From the NCBI GenBank assembly GCA_036489495.1, contig DASXFR010000087.1, forward strand, positions 58,366 through 122,365: 64,000 nucleotides of DNA, given 5' to 3'. This stretch comes from DASZIT01 sp036489495 (lineage in GTDB: Bacteria > Actinomycetota > Acidimicrobiia > Acidimicrobiales > RAAP-2). The notes under the pieces are model-generated. The model was not told the origin of the DNA, ran no database searches, and saw nothing but the letters and a program-made list of their open reading frames with translations. Positions 44,901 through 53,471 of the stretch are shown here, piece by piece; within the stretch, counting starts at the first letter, position 1; each line of letters opens with the position of its first letter. The translations under genes were made by a program, and so were the position numbers.

Positions 44901-46050
44901 CATCGGCTCGGTCGAAGTCGGGGTCTCGGCGCCAGCCTTGACCGGTCCGTCGGCGGCCACCTTCGTGGTCGGCACCGCCGGGACGCCTCAGGTGTTCACC
45001 TCGACCGGCACACCCACCGCCCATCTGACCGAGAGTGGGGCCGCGCTCCCCACCGGTGTCACCTTCACGGACAATGGCGACGGCACGGCCACTGTTTCCG
45101 GCACCCCGGCGGCCGGCACCACCGGGACCTACGCCATCACCATCACCGCGAACAACGGAACCGCCCCGAACGGCACGCTGCCGTTCACCCTCACCGTGGA
45201 CCAGGCCCCGGCCATTTCCGGTCCCGCCAGTGACACCTTCACGGTGAACCATGCCGGTTCGGACAGCTTCGTGGCCACCGGGGTTCCGATTCCGGCGGTC
45301 AGCGAGTCCGGAGCCCTGCCGAGCGGCGTCACCTTCACCGACAACGGCAGCGGGACCGGTACCTTGGCCGGCACCCCGGCGGTCGGAACCCAGGGGACCT
45401 ACCCATTGACCATCACCGCCCACAACGGCGAGGGTCCCGACGCCACGCTCACCTTCACCCTGACCGTGCTGCCGCCGGTGACCATCACCACCACCTCGCT
45501 TCCCGGGGGAACAGTGGGCGTGGCCTATTCAGCCACCCTGGCCGCCACCAATGGATCCGCGCCCTACACCTGGAGCATCGCCTCCGGGTCGCTGCCGGCC
45601 GGCCTGTCGCTGGCCAGCGGCGGGGCGATCACCGGTAGGCCGACCGGGCCGTCGGGTACGACCAGCTTCGTCGTCAAGGTGACCGACTCGGCCAGCCCGA
45701 CGGGGACGGCCACCCAGCCGCTGTCGATCGCCATCGCCAAGGGCACCACCTCCTTGGCCGTGAACCCGGTCCTGATCGGCTTCGGGTCGAGCGGCCTCAC
45801 CATCACCTTCGGCTCGGTGTCGGCCACCCTCGCCGGCGGGGTTCCGTCAAAGGGGATCGCCGGCCAGACCGTCACGTTCAAAACCGGATCCACCACCGTC
45901 TGCAGCGGGGTGACCACCTCTACCGGCGCGGTCAGGTGCAACATCACTGTGCTCGACGAGGTCGCGGCCATTCTCGCCAATGGCGTCACGGCCACCTATG
46001 CGGGTTCGGACAGCTGGTTACCTTCGAGCGGGTCGGCCGGGCTCCTGTAG
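41950..46050 (+). CDS. Large secreted right-handed beta-helix protein with Ig-like domains
   Basis: 1366 residues. The signal peptide is VARASLVLGVTGALTGSFLVAASGTAWA. A choice-of-anchor/pectate-lyase-like opening follows (NWFVNPTTGSDSNACATAALPCKTITHAL). About 800 residues of beta-helix coils then repeat the motif GGG(I/L)Y...SxxTxxxNxxxxGGGI. The helix ends with CGSGSTDQRGSPRPEGATCDIGSVEVG. Two putative Ig domains of the He-PIG type and one more Ig-like domain follow. There is no LPXTG or TM anchor, so attachment is unclear. It is probably an adhesin or glycan-active surface protein. Confidence 0.87.
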   Translation: MSSKPRGRIGAVARASLVLGVTGALTGSFLVAASGTAWAAGSNWFVNPTTGSDSNACATAALPCKTITHALALSSDGDTITLAGGTYTGALTITKAVTIQGAGQGVSIIDAAETTPSASSASAMLVSLPTADPNTLTVNGVTIQRGISKFGGGIELLTGKMVVNNSTITNNEAGGITGSAGGGGIGVIGTALGTTQQLTLNGDTISHNKTVAFGTTNFNGGGLYLAGPTTMTNTVISANSTGGTTFGGGIFLAKAVATDTATLNATDTQVTGNAAAVGGGIANYSGGQLALTGDGVTPSSVSSNTGTDGAGIYDAGTATIVGTSISSNISAFEGGGFYESQVAAADTPLITATNDTLSGNTAALVGGGGFSAANSTFAMNGGTLGSNKAFDGGGLYIVGGATASFVGATVSNNVASSGSTANAGLGGGIFDAGSLSITGNSTLSGNQAVADTAGGSTATGWGGAVFEGPAAAGNAPTFTLANSTVSGGALASGTNAAVGGGIAVTGNVLGTVAPGFAASAATFTGTADTFSGLTAIDGAGAYVGGTGSFTGSTFSGDTASGSTLALGGGLLVGKAAAGDIPAATIDSTAFTSDIGVLGGGVAVNSSSTLTTQNGTTFSQDQATNSGGGLYMAGTDTSHDTSFTSDTAAGFGGAVFDGSVVAADHPVFTGTNVTMNGNSTPLDGGAATVATNASLSLTGGSIDNNTSVAGGGLLISGGATSSITGADISGNTANGSDGGAIFNSGALTISNSEITGNKAIPSASNPTTTGLAGGIYSGTSTASTATTLVLNGDTLSGNSANAASALLTLSSGSGDTNGSSITNSTITGNSSGPSFGVIAAFDPVTIVSSTINGNTSPAGASGGLYVEVAGAISVSGSDISGNSFDNCSSPVIDGGYNGINAGDSSCGFTAAKHDVLANPQLGALGVNGGTTLTEVPAATSPLINQIPLNTTTSVNDAVTGSPVVLCGSGSTDQRGSPRPEGATCDIGSVEVGVSAPALTGPSAATFVVGTAGTPQVFTSTGTPTAHLTESGAALPTGVTFTDNGDGTATVSGTPAAGTTGTYAITITANNGTAPNGTLPFTLTVDQAPAISGPASDTFTVNHAGSDSFVATGVPIPAVSESGALPSGVTFTDNGSGTGTLAGTPAVGTQGTYPLTITAHNGEGPDATLTFTLTVLPPVTITTTSLPGGTVGVAYSATLAATNGSAPYTWSIASGSLPAGLSLASGGAITGRPTGPSGTTSFVVKVTDSASPTGTATQPLSIAIAKGTTSLAVNPVLIGFGSSGLTITFGSVSATLAGGVPSKGIAGQTVTFKTGSTTVCSGVTTSTGAVRCNITVLDEVAAILANGVTATYAGSDSWLPSSGSAGLL

Positions 46051-46051
46051 C

Positions 46052-46792
46052 TCAGTTCGGCGGGTGGCCGAGGAGGGCGAGGATCGCACCGGTCATCAGG
46101 GTGGTGATCTGCGTCGTCTCGAGACCCTGATCCCCGCGCCAGAGGTGATACGCCTCGAACGTGCAGAGCGAGTCAATGGCGGCCAGGGCGGTCGGGCCGC
46201 GGGCGGCTCCCAGCGCCTTCAGCTCCTCGGAAAACAGCGACTCGACCTGGGCCCGCAGTTGGGTCCGAATCCCGGTCAGCTGCTCGGCGATCACCGGCTC
46301 GAACGGCGCACGCAATCGGGCCACCAAACCGACCTTGCCGGCGATCTCGAACACGTTGACCCGCCGCTCAACCAAGGACTTCGCTCGCTCCTCCAACGGG
46401 GCATCCATATCCAGTTCGATCACGGCCATGGGCAGCAGGATGGCGTACTGGCGGGAAATCGCCGCCCGCGCCAGGTCGTCGACATCGGTGAAGTAACGGA
46501 ACAGCGATCGGGGGGACAGCCCCGATCGCTCGGCCACATCGGCGGCGCTGGGATCCAGATTTCCTTCGCGGTAGAGCGCCAGGAGCGCATCGACCACTGT
46601 CTCCCGGTTTCGGCTCCGCCGGAGCCGTCGACCGTCGGAGGTCTCCGGTTCGTCCGGGCTGTCAGGTGCTCCCGGGCTGTCCGGGTCTTCTGGGTTCTCG
46701 GAGTCGTCCGACGTCTGGGAGAGACCCGATTCCCGTTTCAGCCGACCGGTCCGTGCTCCCCCAAATGACCCAATCCCCGTGTCTATCCCCAT
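46052..46792 (-). CDS. TetR-family transcriptional regulator
   Basis: A 246-residue regulator. The HTH is at about residues 60-105 (RETVVDALLALYREGNLD, then AADVAERSGLSPRSLFRYFTDVDDL). The first 55 residues are an acidic, Ser/Pro/Glu-rich leader, unusual for TetR proteins and likely disordered; a later start is possible. The ligand domain is poorly conserved. It converges on the beta-helix gene (stops are 1 bp apart) and faces the amidohydrolase region, which it might control. Confidence 0.85.
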   Translation of the reverse strand: MGIDTGIGSFGGARTGRLKRESGLSQTSDDSENPEDPDSPGAPDSPDEPETSDGRRLRRSRNRETVVDALLALYREGNLDPSAADVAERSGLSPRSLFRYFTDVDDLARAAISRQYAILLPMAVIELDMDAPLEERAKSLVERRVNVFEIAGKVGLVARLRAPFEPVIAEQLTGIRTQLRAQVESLFSEELKALGAARGPTALAAIDSLCTFEAYHLWRGDQGLETTQITTLMTGAILALLGHPPN

Positions 46793-46826
46793 GGCGACAA
46801 CCTACCGGGTATATGACCTGAGCCGA

Positions 46827-48050
46827 TTACCGCCAGTCGTCGCGGGGTGGCATCGGGTGCCGGAAGAGGCCGGCGGCATTGCCGGCGGCGATCATTCGCA
46901 GCTCCGGCTCGTCGAGCCCACCCAGGGTGGCCAGCATGGTGGCCTGGGTATCGGGCCAGCTGGAGTCGGCATGGGGATAGTCGCTCTCCACCATGATGTG
47001 GTCGACACCGATGATGTGCCTCAGTTCCACCAGCGAAGGGTCGTCGATGGTGCAGAACCAGAAATTGCGCTTCAGGACCTCGCTGGGCCGAAGCTCGGAC
47101 GGCCAGGAGATGCTTTCGGCGCCGGACGCCGAGTGGGCCAGCACGTAGTCGACCCGGTCCAGAAGCATCGGCACCCAGCCGATCCCGCCTTCAGACATGG
47201 CCACCGCCAAGTTGGGAAACCGCAGGGGCACCCCGGACCAGAGCCACTCGGCCGCGGCGATCAGGGCGTTCACCGGGAACAGGGTGGGGAGGAGCTCGAA
47301 GGGAGGCGAGGGCGACGGCAGCGGTGCCCAGGAGGAGGCACCGGTGTGCAGGCACACCACCGTGCCGGTCTCCTCGCAGGCGGCGAAGAACGGATCCCAA
47401 TGATCGGTGAAGATGGAAGGCAGGCCGAGCTGGGCGGGGAACTCCGGAAAGCTCACCGCCTTGAATCCGCGCTCGGCATTGCTGCGGACGTCGGCAGCGG
47501 CCACGGCCACGTCGACCAGCCACGGGAGCTGGAGCGGGATGATCCGGTCCGGGAATGTCCCGGCCCACACCTCGGCGTGCCAGTCGTTCCAGGCCCGCAG
47601 GCAGGCCAGGCCCAGCTCCGGATCCTCCGACCGGAAGAACACCGAGCCGCAGAATCCGGCCACCAGCGACGGGAAGCACAACGACGCCCAGATGCCGTTG
47701 ATGTCCATGTCGGCGATGCGGGCGTCGATGTCGAAGCAGCCCGGCCGCATGTCCTCGAAACGGGCCGGCTCCATGCTCCAGGCTTCCTTGGGTCTTCCGA
47801 TCACCGCATTGAGCCCGATGTTCGGATAGCGGCGACCCTCGTAGTCCCAGTACTGCGAGCCGTCAGCGGCTTCGACGATCCGGGGCGCCCGGTCGGCCAG
47901 GCCGGACATGACCCGACCGTCGAACAGGTCGGGCGGCTCGATCAGGTGGTCATCCACCGAGATGACCGGCACCCGGATCGGGCGGGGCTGGGGGTCGGGC
48001 AGCAACGCCGGACCACGAGCCGACTCACTCCTGGCAACCTGGTTGGCCAT
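46827..48050 (-). CDS. Amidohydrolase_2 family metal-dependent hydrolase
   Basis: I start at ATG 48050 (MANQVARSES), giving 407 residues; ATG 48068 is an option. The frame upstream overlaps the next gene's coding strand and is not credible. The TIM barrel belongs to the ACMSD/decarboxylase-like amidohydrolase 2 group: VISVDDHLIEPPDLF (metal His-x-Glu variant), VCLHTGASSW, MSEGGIGWVPMLLDRVDY and MVESDYPHADSSWP. These enzymes act on aromatic-acid or lactone substrates. Its start lies 66 bp from a divergent D-aminoacylase-like gene. Confidence 0.87.
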   Translation of the reverse strand: MANQVARSESARGPALLPDPQPRPIRVPVISVDDHLIEPPDLFDGRVMSGLADRAPRIVEAADGSQYWDYEGRRYPNIGLNAVIGRPKEAWSMEPARFEDMRPGCFDIDARIADMDINGIWASLCFPSLVAGFCGSVFFRSEDPELGLACLRAWNDWHAEVWAGTFPDRIIPLQLPWLVDVAVAAADVRSNAERGFKAVSFPEFPAQLGLPSIFTDHWDPFFAACEETGTVVCLHTGASSWAPLPSPSPPFELLPTLFPVNALIAAAEWLWSGVPLRFPNLAVAMSEGGIGWVPMLLDRVDYVLAHSASGAESISWPSELRPSEVLKRNFWFCTIDDPSLVELRHIIGVDHIMVESDYPHADSSWPDTQATMLATLGGLDEPELRMIAAGNAAGLFRHPMPPRDDWR

Positions 48051-48116
48051 CGGACCGCAGGGTAGCATCGGCGAACTGGACGATTCCTGGGGGGCGGGAA
48101 TGGAGGAGGTCTTTCC

Positions 48117-49853
48117 GTGATCGATCTGGTCATCCGCGGCGGCACTGTGGTGGACGGCACCGGGGCCCCGTCCCGCCAGGCCGATGTCGGTGTGCACGAG
48201 GGCCGGGTCGTGACCGTCGGCACCGTCGAAGAGCCGGCCGCCGCCGCCATCGAGGCGGACGGGCTGATGATCACCCCGGGGTTCGTCGATATCCACACCC
48301 ACTACGACGCCCAGCTGTCGTGGGACCCGTCGGCCAGCCCTTCACCCCTCCACGGGGTGACCACCGTTATCGGCGGCAACTGCGGTTTCTCGCTGGCGCC
48401 GGGGGGACCCGAGCACTCGGACTACCTGGCCCGGATGATGGCCCGGGTGGAGGGGATGCCCCTCGCCGCCCTCGAGCATCTCGACTGGAACTGGAGCTCC
48501 TTCGGGCAATGGCTGAGCCGCCTCGACGGCCATGTCGGAGTCAACGCCGGATTCCTGGTCGGGCACTCGACGCTTCGTCGGTCGGTGATGGGCGATGACG
48601 CGGTGGGGATGGCGGCATCCGGCCAACAGGTCGAGGACATGGTGGCGCTGGCCAAACGGTCCTTCGCCGACGGGGCCCTCGGGTTCTCCACCTCCCAGGC
48701 CCACACCCATAACGACGGCGACGGACAGCCGGTGCCGTCCCGGGCGGCGGGACGGTCCGAGCTCGAAGCGCTCTGCTCGGCCCTGGGCGATCACGCCGGG
48801 ACCACCCTCGAGCTCATCGTGCCCGGGTGTCTCAACGGGTTCTCCGACGACGAGGTCGACCTGATGGCCTCGCTGTCGCTGTTGGCCAACCGACCGGCCA
48901 ACTGGAACGTGCTCGGGGTGTCGTCGATGAACCCGGGTGCCTGCGAGCACCAGCTCGAGGCGTCGACGGCGGCGGCCGACCGGGGGGCGAAGGTGGTGGC
49001 CCTCACCCTCCCCCACACCATGAAGATCCGGCTGTCATTCGAGCACGGCACCATCATCGACGGCCTCCCCGGCTGGCGCGAGGTGTTCGCCCTGCCGATA
49101 CCCGAGCGGATGAAGCAGTTGGCCGATCCCGAGGTGCGGCGGCGGATGGACGAGGCGTCCCACTCCAAGGAGGCCGGCATCCTCGGCGCCCTGGCCAACT
49201 GGCAGAACCTGATCGTCGAGGAGACGTTCAGTCCCGCCAACGCCGGATTGGCCGGACGGACGGTCGGGGACATCGCTGCCGAGCGGGATCAGGAGCCTTT
49301 CGACGCCCTGGTCGAGGTGGTGCTGGCCGATGACCTCCGCACCGGGCTCCGGCCCCCGATTCCGGAGTCGGAGGCGGACTGGAATCTTCGGGCCGAGGTG
49401 TGGCAGGACCCCCGCACGGTGGTCGGGGGCTCCGATGCCGGTGCGCATCTCTACACCATGTGCGGCGCCATCTACTCGACCTCGATGCTCGGCGACGGGG
49501 TGCGCAAGCGGGGGCTGCTGAGCTGGGAGGCGGCGGTGTACGAGCTCACCGACGTCCCTGCCCGCCTCTACGGCCTGCGCCACCGGGGCCGGGTCGCCCC
49601 CGGATGGTTCGCCGACCTGGTGGTGCTGGACCCCGACCGGGTGGGGCAGGGCCAGGAATACACCCGGACCGATCTGCCCGGTGGGGCCAGCCGGCTCTAT
49701 GCCGAGGCAGACGGCATCGAGCACGTCTTGGTGAACGGCACGGAGATCGCCGGATCCGGTGAGTTCACCGGGGCGACACCCGGGACCGTGCTGCGGTCGG
49801 GTGTCGACACCGACACCGTTACCGTCCCCGGTGGTGGTGGTTCACGGGGTTGA
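48117..49853 (+). CDS. Amidohydrolase 3 / N-acyl-D-amino-acid deacylase-like
   Basis: A 578-residue enzyme starting at GTG 48117, with GGAGG in the ribosome-site region. The urease-type metal site is visible as FVDIHTHYDAQLSWDP (HxH) near residue 58. Later residues include GNCGF, a Cys-x-Gly site typical of D-aminoacylases, and the metal Asp in VVGGSDAGAHL. The C-terminus has RGRVAPGWFADLVVLDPD, a family hallmark. Substrates are N-acyl-D-amino acids or related amides. It faces the amidohydrolase 2 gene, so the two may share a promoter. Confidence 0.87.
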   Translation: MIDLVIRGGTVVDGTGAPSRQADVGVHEGRVVTVGTVEEPAAAAIEADGLMITPGFVDIHTHYDAQLSWDPSASPSPLHGVTTVIGGNCGFSLAPGGPEHSDYLARMMARVEGMPLAALEHLDWNWSSFGQWLSRLDGHVGVNAGFLVGHSTLRRSVMGDDAVGMAASGQQVEDMVALAKRSFADGALGFSTSQAHTHNDGDGQPVPSRAAGRSELEALCSALGDHAGTTLELIVPGCLNGFSDDEVDLMASLSLLANRPANWNVLGVSSMNPGACEHQLEASTAAADRGAKVVALTLPHTMKIRLSFEHGTIIDGLPGWREVFALPIPERMKQLADPEVRRRMDEASHSKEAGILGALANWQNLIVEETFSPANAGLAGRTVGDIAAERDQEPFDALVEVVLADDLRTGLRPPIPESEADWNLRAEVWQDPRTVVGGSDAGAHLYTMCGAIYSTSMLGDGVRKRGLLSWEAAVYELTDVPARLYGLRHRGRVAPGWFADLVVLDPDRVGQGQEYTRTDLPGGASRLYAEADGIEHVLVNGTEIAGSGEFTGATPGTVLRSGVDTDTVTVPGGGGSRG

Positions 49854-49875
49854 CGGCGAGCGTTCGCGCCGCTGG

Positions 49876-50508
49876 TCAGCTCCGGCGAATGGACACTCGC
49901 CAGGCGCGCGCACCGTCGGGGTCGATGTTGATGACGATCCTGGAGGCTTCGATCGAGTCCACCTGCCACCCATGACCGAAACTGGCCTCGATCTCGTCCT
50001 GGGTGACCCGCCTGGGTCCCCAGTCGCCCGGTTGGCGGTCACTGAAGCACAGCATGTACATGCGTCCGCCGGGCGGAAGAACGGCCCGAAGGCTGTCGAC
50101 ATACCGGACCCGGTCATCGTCCTCGAAGACATGAAAGAGTCCGCAGTCGAGCACGGTGTCGACCTGCTCGTTGAGATCGGAGAGCTGCAGGGCGTCCCCA
50201 ACCCGGAACCGGGCGGTCAGGCCTCGTTCGCGGGCTTTGCCTTCGGCGATGGCGATGGCGGTCGGGGCCATATCGATGCCGGTTGACTCGTGGCCGAACC
50301 GAGCAGCCATCAGGGCATGTTCTCCGGTCCCACAGCCGATGTCGAGGACTCGGCCGCGCAGTACGCCCTCCTCGGCGAGTTCGAGGAAGGCCGGCTGAGG
50401 TCGGCCGATGTCCCAGGGAGGGGTGCCGGCATAGGACGCATCGAAGTCCTCGTGGCTCCGTCGATTCGGACCCGGCCGATCGCTACGTGCGCCGGTGTCA
50501 TCGCTCAT
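49876..50508 (-). CDS. Class I SAM-dependent methyltransferase
   Basis: A 210-residue Rossmann methyltransferase. Motif I is VLDIGCGTGEHALMAARFG, and the acidic residue after strand 2 is in TGIDMAPTAIAIAEGKA. GDALQL is motif II-like, followed by VDTVLDCGLFHVFED. It resembles the small ubiE-like or thiopurine/thiol methyltransferase group with the opening YAGTPPWDIGRPQP, a signature of TPMT-like actinobacterial proteins. It converges on the D-aminoacylase-like gene, 22 bp away. Confidence 0.87.
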   Translation of the reverse strand: MSDDTGARSDRPGPNRRSHEDFDASYAGTPPWDIGRPQPAFLELAEEGVLRGRVLDIGCGTGEHALMAARFGHESTGIDMAPTAIAIAEGKARERGLTARFRVGDALQLSDLNEQVDTVLDCGLFHVFEDDDRVRYVDSLRAVLPPGGRMYMLCFSDRQPGDWGPRRVTQDEIEASFGHGWQVDSIEASRIVINIDPDGARAWRVSIRRS

Positions 50509-50525
50509 GCCTGTTGTGTACCACG

Positions 50526-51752
50526 ATGTGCCCCCAACCGCGCTGCACTACGGTGACGTCCGTGAGCCCCCAAGTCTTCGAATCGGCGAAACTCGGTCCG
50601 GTCACCCTGCGCAACCGGATCATCAAGGCGGCCACCTTCGAAGGGGTGATGCCCAAGGGTCTGGTCACCGAGCCGCTGGTCGACTTCCACCGGAAGGTGG
50701 CCTCCGGAGGCGTCGGCATGACCACGGTTGCCTACCTCGCCGTCTCCCCCGAAGGTCGCACCGACCGGCACTGCATCTCACTCCGTCCCGAGGCCCTTCC
50801 CGGTCTCCGCCGGCTCACCGACGCGGTACATGAACAGGGAGCCGCCATCGCCGCCCAGGTCGGTCACGCCGGCCCGGTGGCCAACTCCCGATCCAACCGG
50901 GCACCATCGCTGGCACCGTCGAACGGCTTCAGCCCGATGGGCACCCGTCTGCGGGGGGTCACCGAGGCGGACATCGCCCGGATCACCGAGGACTACCGGA
51001 ACGCTGCCCTCATGGTGCTCGACGCCGGCTTCGACAGCATCGAGATCCATCTGGGTCACAACTACCTACTCAGCGCGTTCTTGAGCCCGAAACTGAACCG
51101 CCGGACCGACCAGTGGGGAGGGAGCCTCGAGAACCGGGCCCGATTCCCCCGCCGGGTGGCCGAAGGGGTTCGGGACGCGGTCGGCGATCGCATCGCGGTC
51201 ACCGCCAAACTGAACATGGCCGACGGGGTGCCGGGAGGGTTCTGGCTCGACGAGAGTGTCGAGGTCGGTCGCATGCTCCAAGCCGATGGCGCCCTCGACG
51301 CCCTCGAGCTCACCGGAGGCAGCTCGCTGGCCAACCCCATGTACCTGTTTCGGGGCGAAGCGCCGCTCAAGGAGTTCGGCGCCACCCTGCCCCCGGCCAT
51401 CCGGTTGGGCTTCCGGGTCCTGGGGAAGCGGTTCATGCCGGCCTATCCGTTCGAAGAAGCGTTCTTCTTGCCCTACGCCCGGCAATTCCGGGACGCCCTG
51501 GATATGCCGCTCATCCTCCTCGGGGGGATCAACCGACTCGACACCATCCAACACGCGGTGGATGAAGGGTTCGATTTTGTGGCCATGGCCAGAGCCCTCT
51601 TGCGCGAGCCGGACCTGGTCAACAAATTCCACCAAGGAACGGCCAGCGAGTCGCTTTGCATCCACTGCAACAAGTGTATGCCGACCATCTACCGGGGCAC
51701 CCGTTGCGTGCTGGTCGAACCGGTCGAGCCGGTGGGAGCGCCTTCGGCCTGA
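50526..51752 (+). CDS. Old Yellow Enzyme family NADH:flavin oxidoreductase
   Basis: 408 residues from ATG 50526; GTG 50562 (SPQVFESAKLG) is nearly as good and no ribosome site decides. The TIM barrel has LGPVTLRNRIIKAATFEG, AAIAAQVGHAGPVANS, GFDSIEIHLGHNYLLSAFLSPKLNRRTDQWGGSLENR. The last part carries ESLCIHCNKCMP and a later Cys, a cluster that resembles the iron-sulfur cluster of 2,4-dienoyl-CoA reductases, although the C-terminal FAD domain is absent. The substrate is unknown. Confidence 0.85.
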   Translation: MCPQPRCTTVTSVSPQVFESAKLGPVTLRNRIIKAATFEGVMPKGLVTEPLVDFHRKVASGGVGMTTVAYLAVSPEGRTDRHCISLRPEALPGLRRLTDAVHEQGAAIAAQVGHAGPVANSRSNRAPSLAPSNGFSPMGTRLRGVTEADIARITEDYRNAALMVLDAGFDSIEIHLGHNYLLSAFLSPKLNRRTDQWGGSLENRARFPRRVAEGVRDAVGDRIAVTAKLNMADGVPGGFWLDESVEVGRMLQADGALDALELTGGSSLANPMYLFRGEAPLKEFGATLPPAIRLGFRVLGKRFMPAYPFEEAFFLPYARQFRDALDMPLILLGGINRLDTIQHAVDEGFDFVAMARALLREPDLVNKFHQGTASESLCIHCNKCMPTIYRGTRCVLVEPVEPVGAPSA

Positions 51753-51761
51753 CCGGTTCGA
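51715..51761. terminator. Candidate hairpin at the OYE/flavoprotein convergent junction
   Basis: TCGAACCGGTC (51715-51725) pairs with GACCGGTTCGA (51751-51761) around a 25-base loop. It spans the oxidoreductase stop codon and lies 30 bp from the convergent gene's stop. No T-run follows. Confidence 0.4.
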
Positions 51762-51791
51762 GCTCGTGGCGAGGCCGCGACGGCTCGTGCC

Positions 51792-53432
51792 TCAGTTCGG
51801 TGGGTCCAACAGCACCCCGGGATTCAACACGCCGGCCGGATCGAGCGACGCTTTGGCCGCCCGGAGGGCGTCGGCGAACGGATCGGGTCGCTGACGGTCG
51901 TACCAGGGGCGATGGTCCCGACCGACGGAATGGTGGTGGGTGATGGTTCCGCCGGCAATCTCCACGGCTTCGGACACCGCGGCCTTGATCTCGTCCCACT
52001 GCGAGACCTGCGAGCCCCACCGTCCGGGGGCGAACACGCTGTAGTAGGGAGCCGGGCCGTCCGGGTAGACATGGGTGAACCGGCAGGTGACCATGCCGTC
52101 CCCGCACACCCGCTGCACCACCTGGTTGGCGGCTTCGGACACCGAGGCGTGGAACTCGGTGAAGCGGTCCCAGGTGCAGGCGGTCTCGAAGGTCTCCACG
52201 ATCACCCCCATCCGGACCAGGGCGTCACGCGTATAGGGAGCCCGCAAAAAGGTGTTGCGCCAGGCACCGGAGGCGCCCTCCCGGCCGGCCGGACCGGCCG
52301 GTTCGCCATCGGGGTTGGCCGCATCGTCGTCGGAGTAACGGGCGCCTTCCGGCAGGGTGCCGCCGTGATCCCGGCACAGCTCGAGGGCTCGGTCGAGCCA
52401 CACCTCCACCGGATGATCGGCGGACTCGAAGCCGAGCACCAGCAGGCCACCGCTCACCTGGGTTCCGGCCGACAGCCGCGCCTCCCCGGAATCCAGCAGG
52501 CGACAGTTGGTCGGGAACAGGGCCGCCTGGGCGATAGCCCGGGTGGCCTCCACCCCTTCCTCACGAGTGGAGAAATGCACCGAGGCGGCCCCGCGCCAGC
52601 GGGGTCGATCCTGGAGCCGCATCCAGGCCTCGGTGATGATCCCCAGGGTGCCCTCGGAACCGAGCAGCATCCGGTCGGGCGAGGGACCGGCGCCCGAACC
52701 CGGGAGGCGCCGGGATTCGAACACGCCAGTCGGGGTGATCGCCCGGATCGACTCCACCAGGTCATCGATGTGGGTATAGACGGTGGCGAAGTGGCCACCC
52801 GCCCGGGTGGCCAACCAGCCTCCCAACGTCGAGAACTCGAACGACTGTGGGAAGTGGCGCAAGGTGAGACCATGGGGACGGAGTTGGTCTTCCAACACCG
52901 GTCCGAGGGCGCCACCCTGGATGCGGGCCGCCCGGCTGATGCGATCGACGTCGAGGACCCGGTCGAGCGCGGTCAGATCCATCGACACCACTCCGGGATA
53001 GCCGTCACCGACCCGGGCCTCGACGCCTCCCGTCACCGACGAGCCTCCGCCGTAGGCGATGGCGGCGAATCCCTCGGTACAACACCAATCGAGCACTGCC
53101 TCCACCTCGCCCTCGGTGGTGGGGTGGGCCACGACGTCGGGAGGGTTGTCGAGTTGGCCGAGCAGGTTGCGGGCGACATCGCGGAAGGCCTTGCCGTGGG
53201 TGTGGGCGGCGCGGTCTTCCACGTCGGTACGGCAGATCCCGGCCAGCGACGCCGGAGGGGTCACCCGCGATCGGCGCAGCGAGAGGTGGTCGAGGTGAGG
53301 GGGTGGGCGGACTTCGACCCCTTCCGACCCGAACCAGGAGCTCACCAGGCCGGTGAGGCCCTCAATCTGGTCGGCGGTGAGCGCCTGGTCCTCCCAGCCC
53401 CAACCCCACCACGATCGTGACCGGTCGCTCAT
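51792..53432 (-). CDS. FAD-binding oxidase, alkyl-DHAP synthase-like
   Basis: A 546-residue VAO/PCMH-fold flavoprotein. The FAD part has PDVVAHPTTEGEVEAVLDW, AYGGGSSVTGGVEA, and RHFPQSFEFSTLGGWLATRAGGHFAT, all typical of alkyl-DHAP synthase. LLGSEGTLGIITEAWMRL and the C-terminal HHHSVGRDHRPW (His-rich active-site loop) and GPAPYYSVF (catalytic Tyr) also match. Bacterial homologues are often of unknown function and may use other substrates than acyl-DHAP. It is downstream-neighbour to an SDR on the same strand, 39 bp away. Confidence 0.87.
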   Translation of the reverse strand: MSDRSRSWWGWGWEDQALTADQIEGLTGLVSSWFGSEGVEVRPPPHLDHLSLRRSRVTPPASLAGICRTDVEDRAAHTHGKAFRDVARNLLGQLDNPPDVVAHPTTEGEVEAVLDWCCTEGFAAIAYGGGSSVTGGVEARVGDGYPGVVSMDLTALDRVLDVDRISRAARIQGGALGPVLEDQLRPHGLTLRHFPQSFEFSTLGGWLATRAGGHFATVYTHIDDLVESIRAITPTGVFESRRLPGSGAGPSPDRMLLGSEGTLGIITEAWMRLQDRPRWRGAASVHFSTREEGVEATRAIAQAALFPTNCRLLDSGEARLSAGTQVSGGLLVLGFESADHPVEVWLDRALELCRDHGGTLPEGARYSDDDAANPDGEPAGPAGREGASGAWRNTFLRAPYTRDALVRMGVIVETFETACTWDRFTEFHASVSEAANQVVQRVCGDGMVTCRFTHVYPDGPAPYYSVFAPGRWGSQVSQWDEIKAAVSEAVEIAGGTITHHHSVGRDHRPWYDRQRPDPFADALRAAKASLDPAGVLNPGVLLDPPN

Positions 53433-53471
53433 CAGTGCCCGAGATCGTGCGACCGGTCTGGGATTCAGGGG

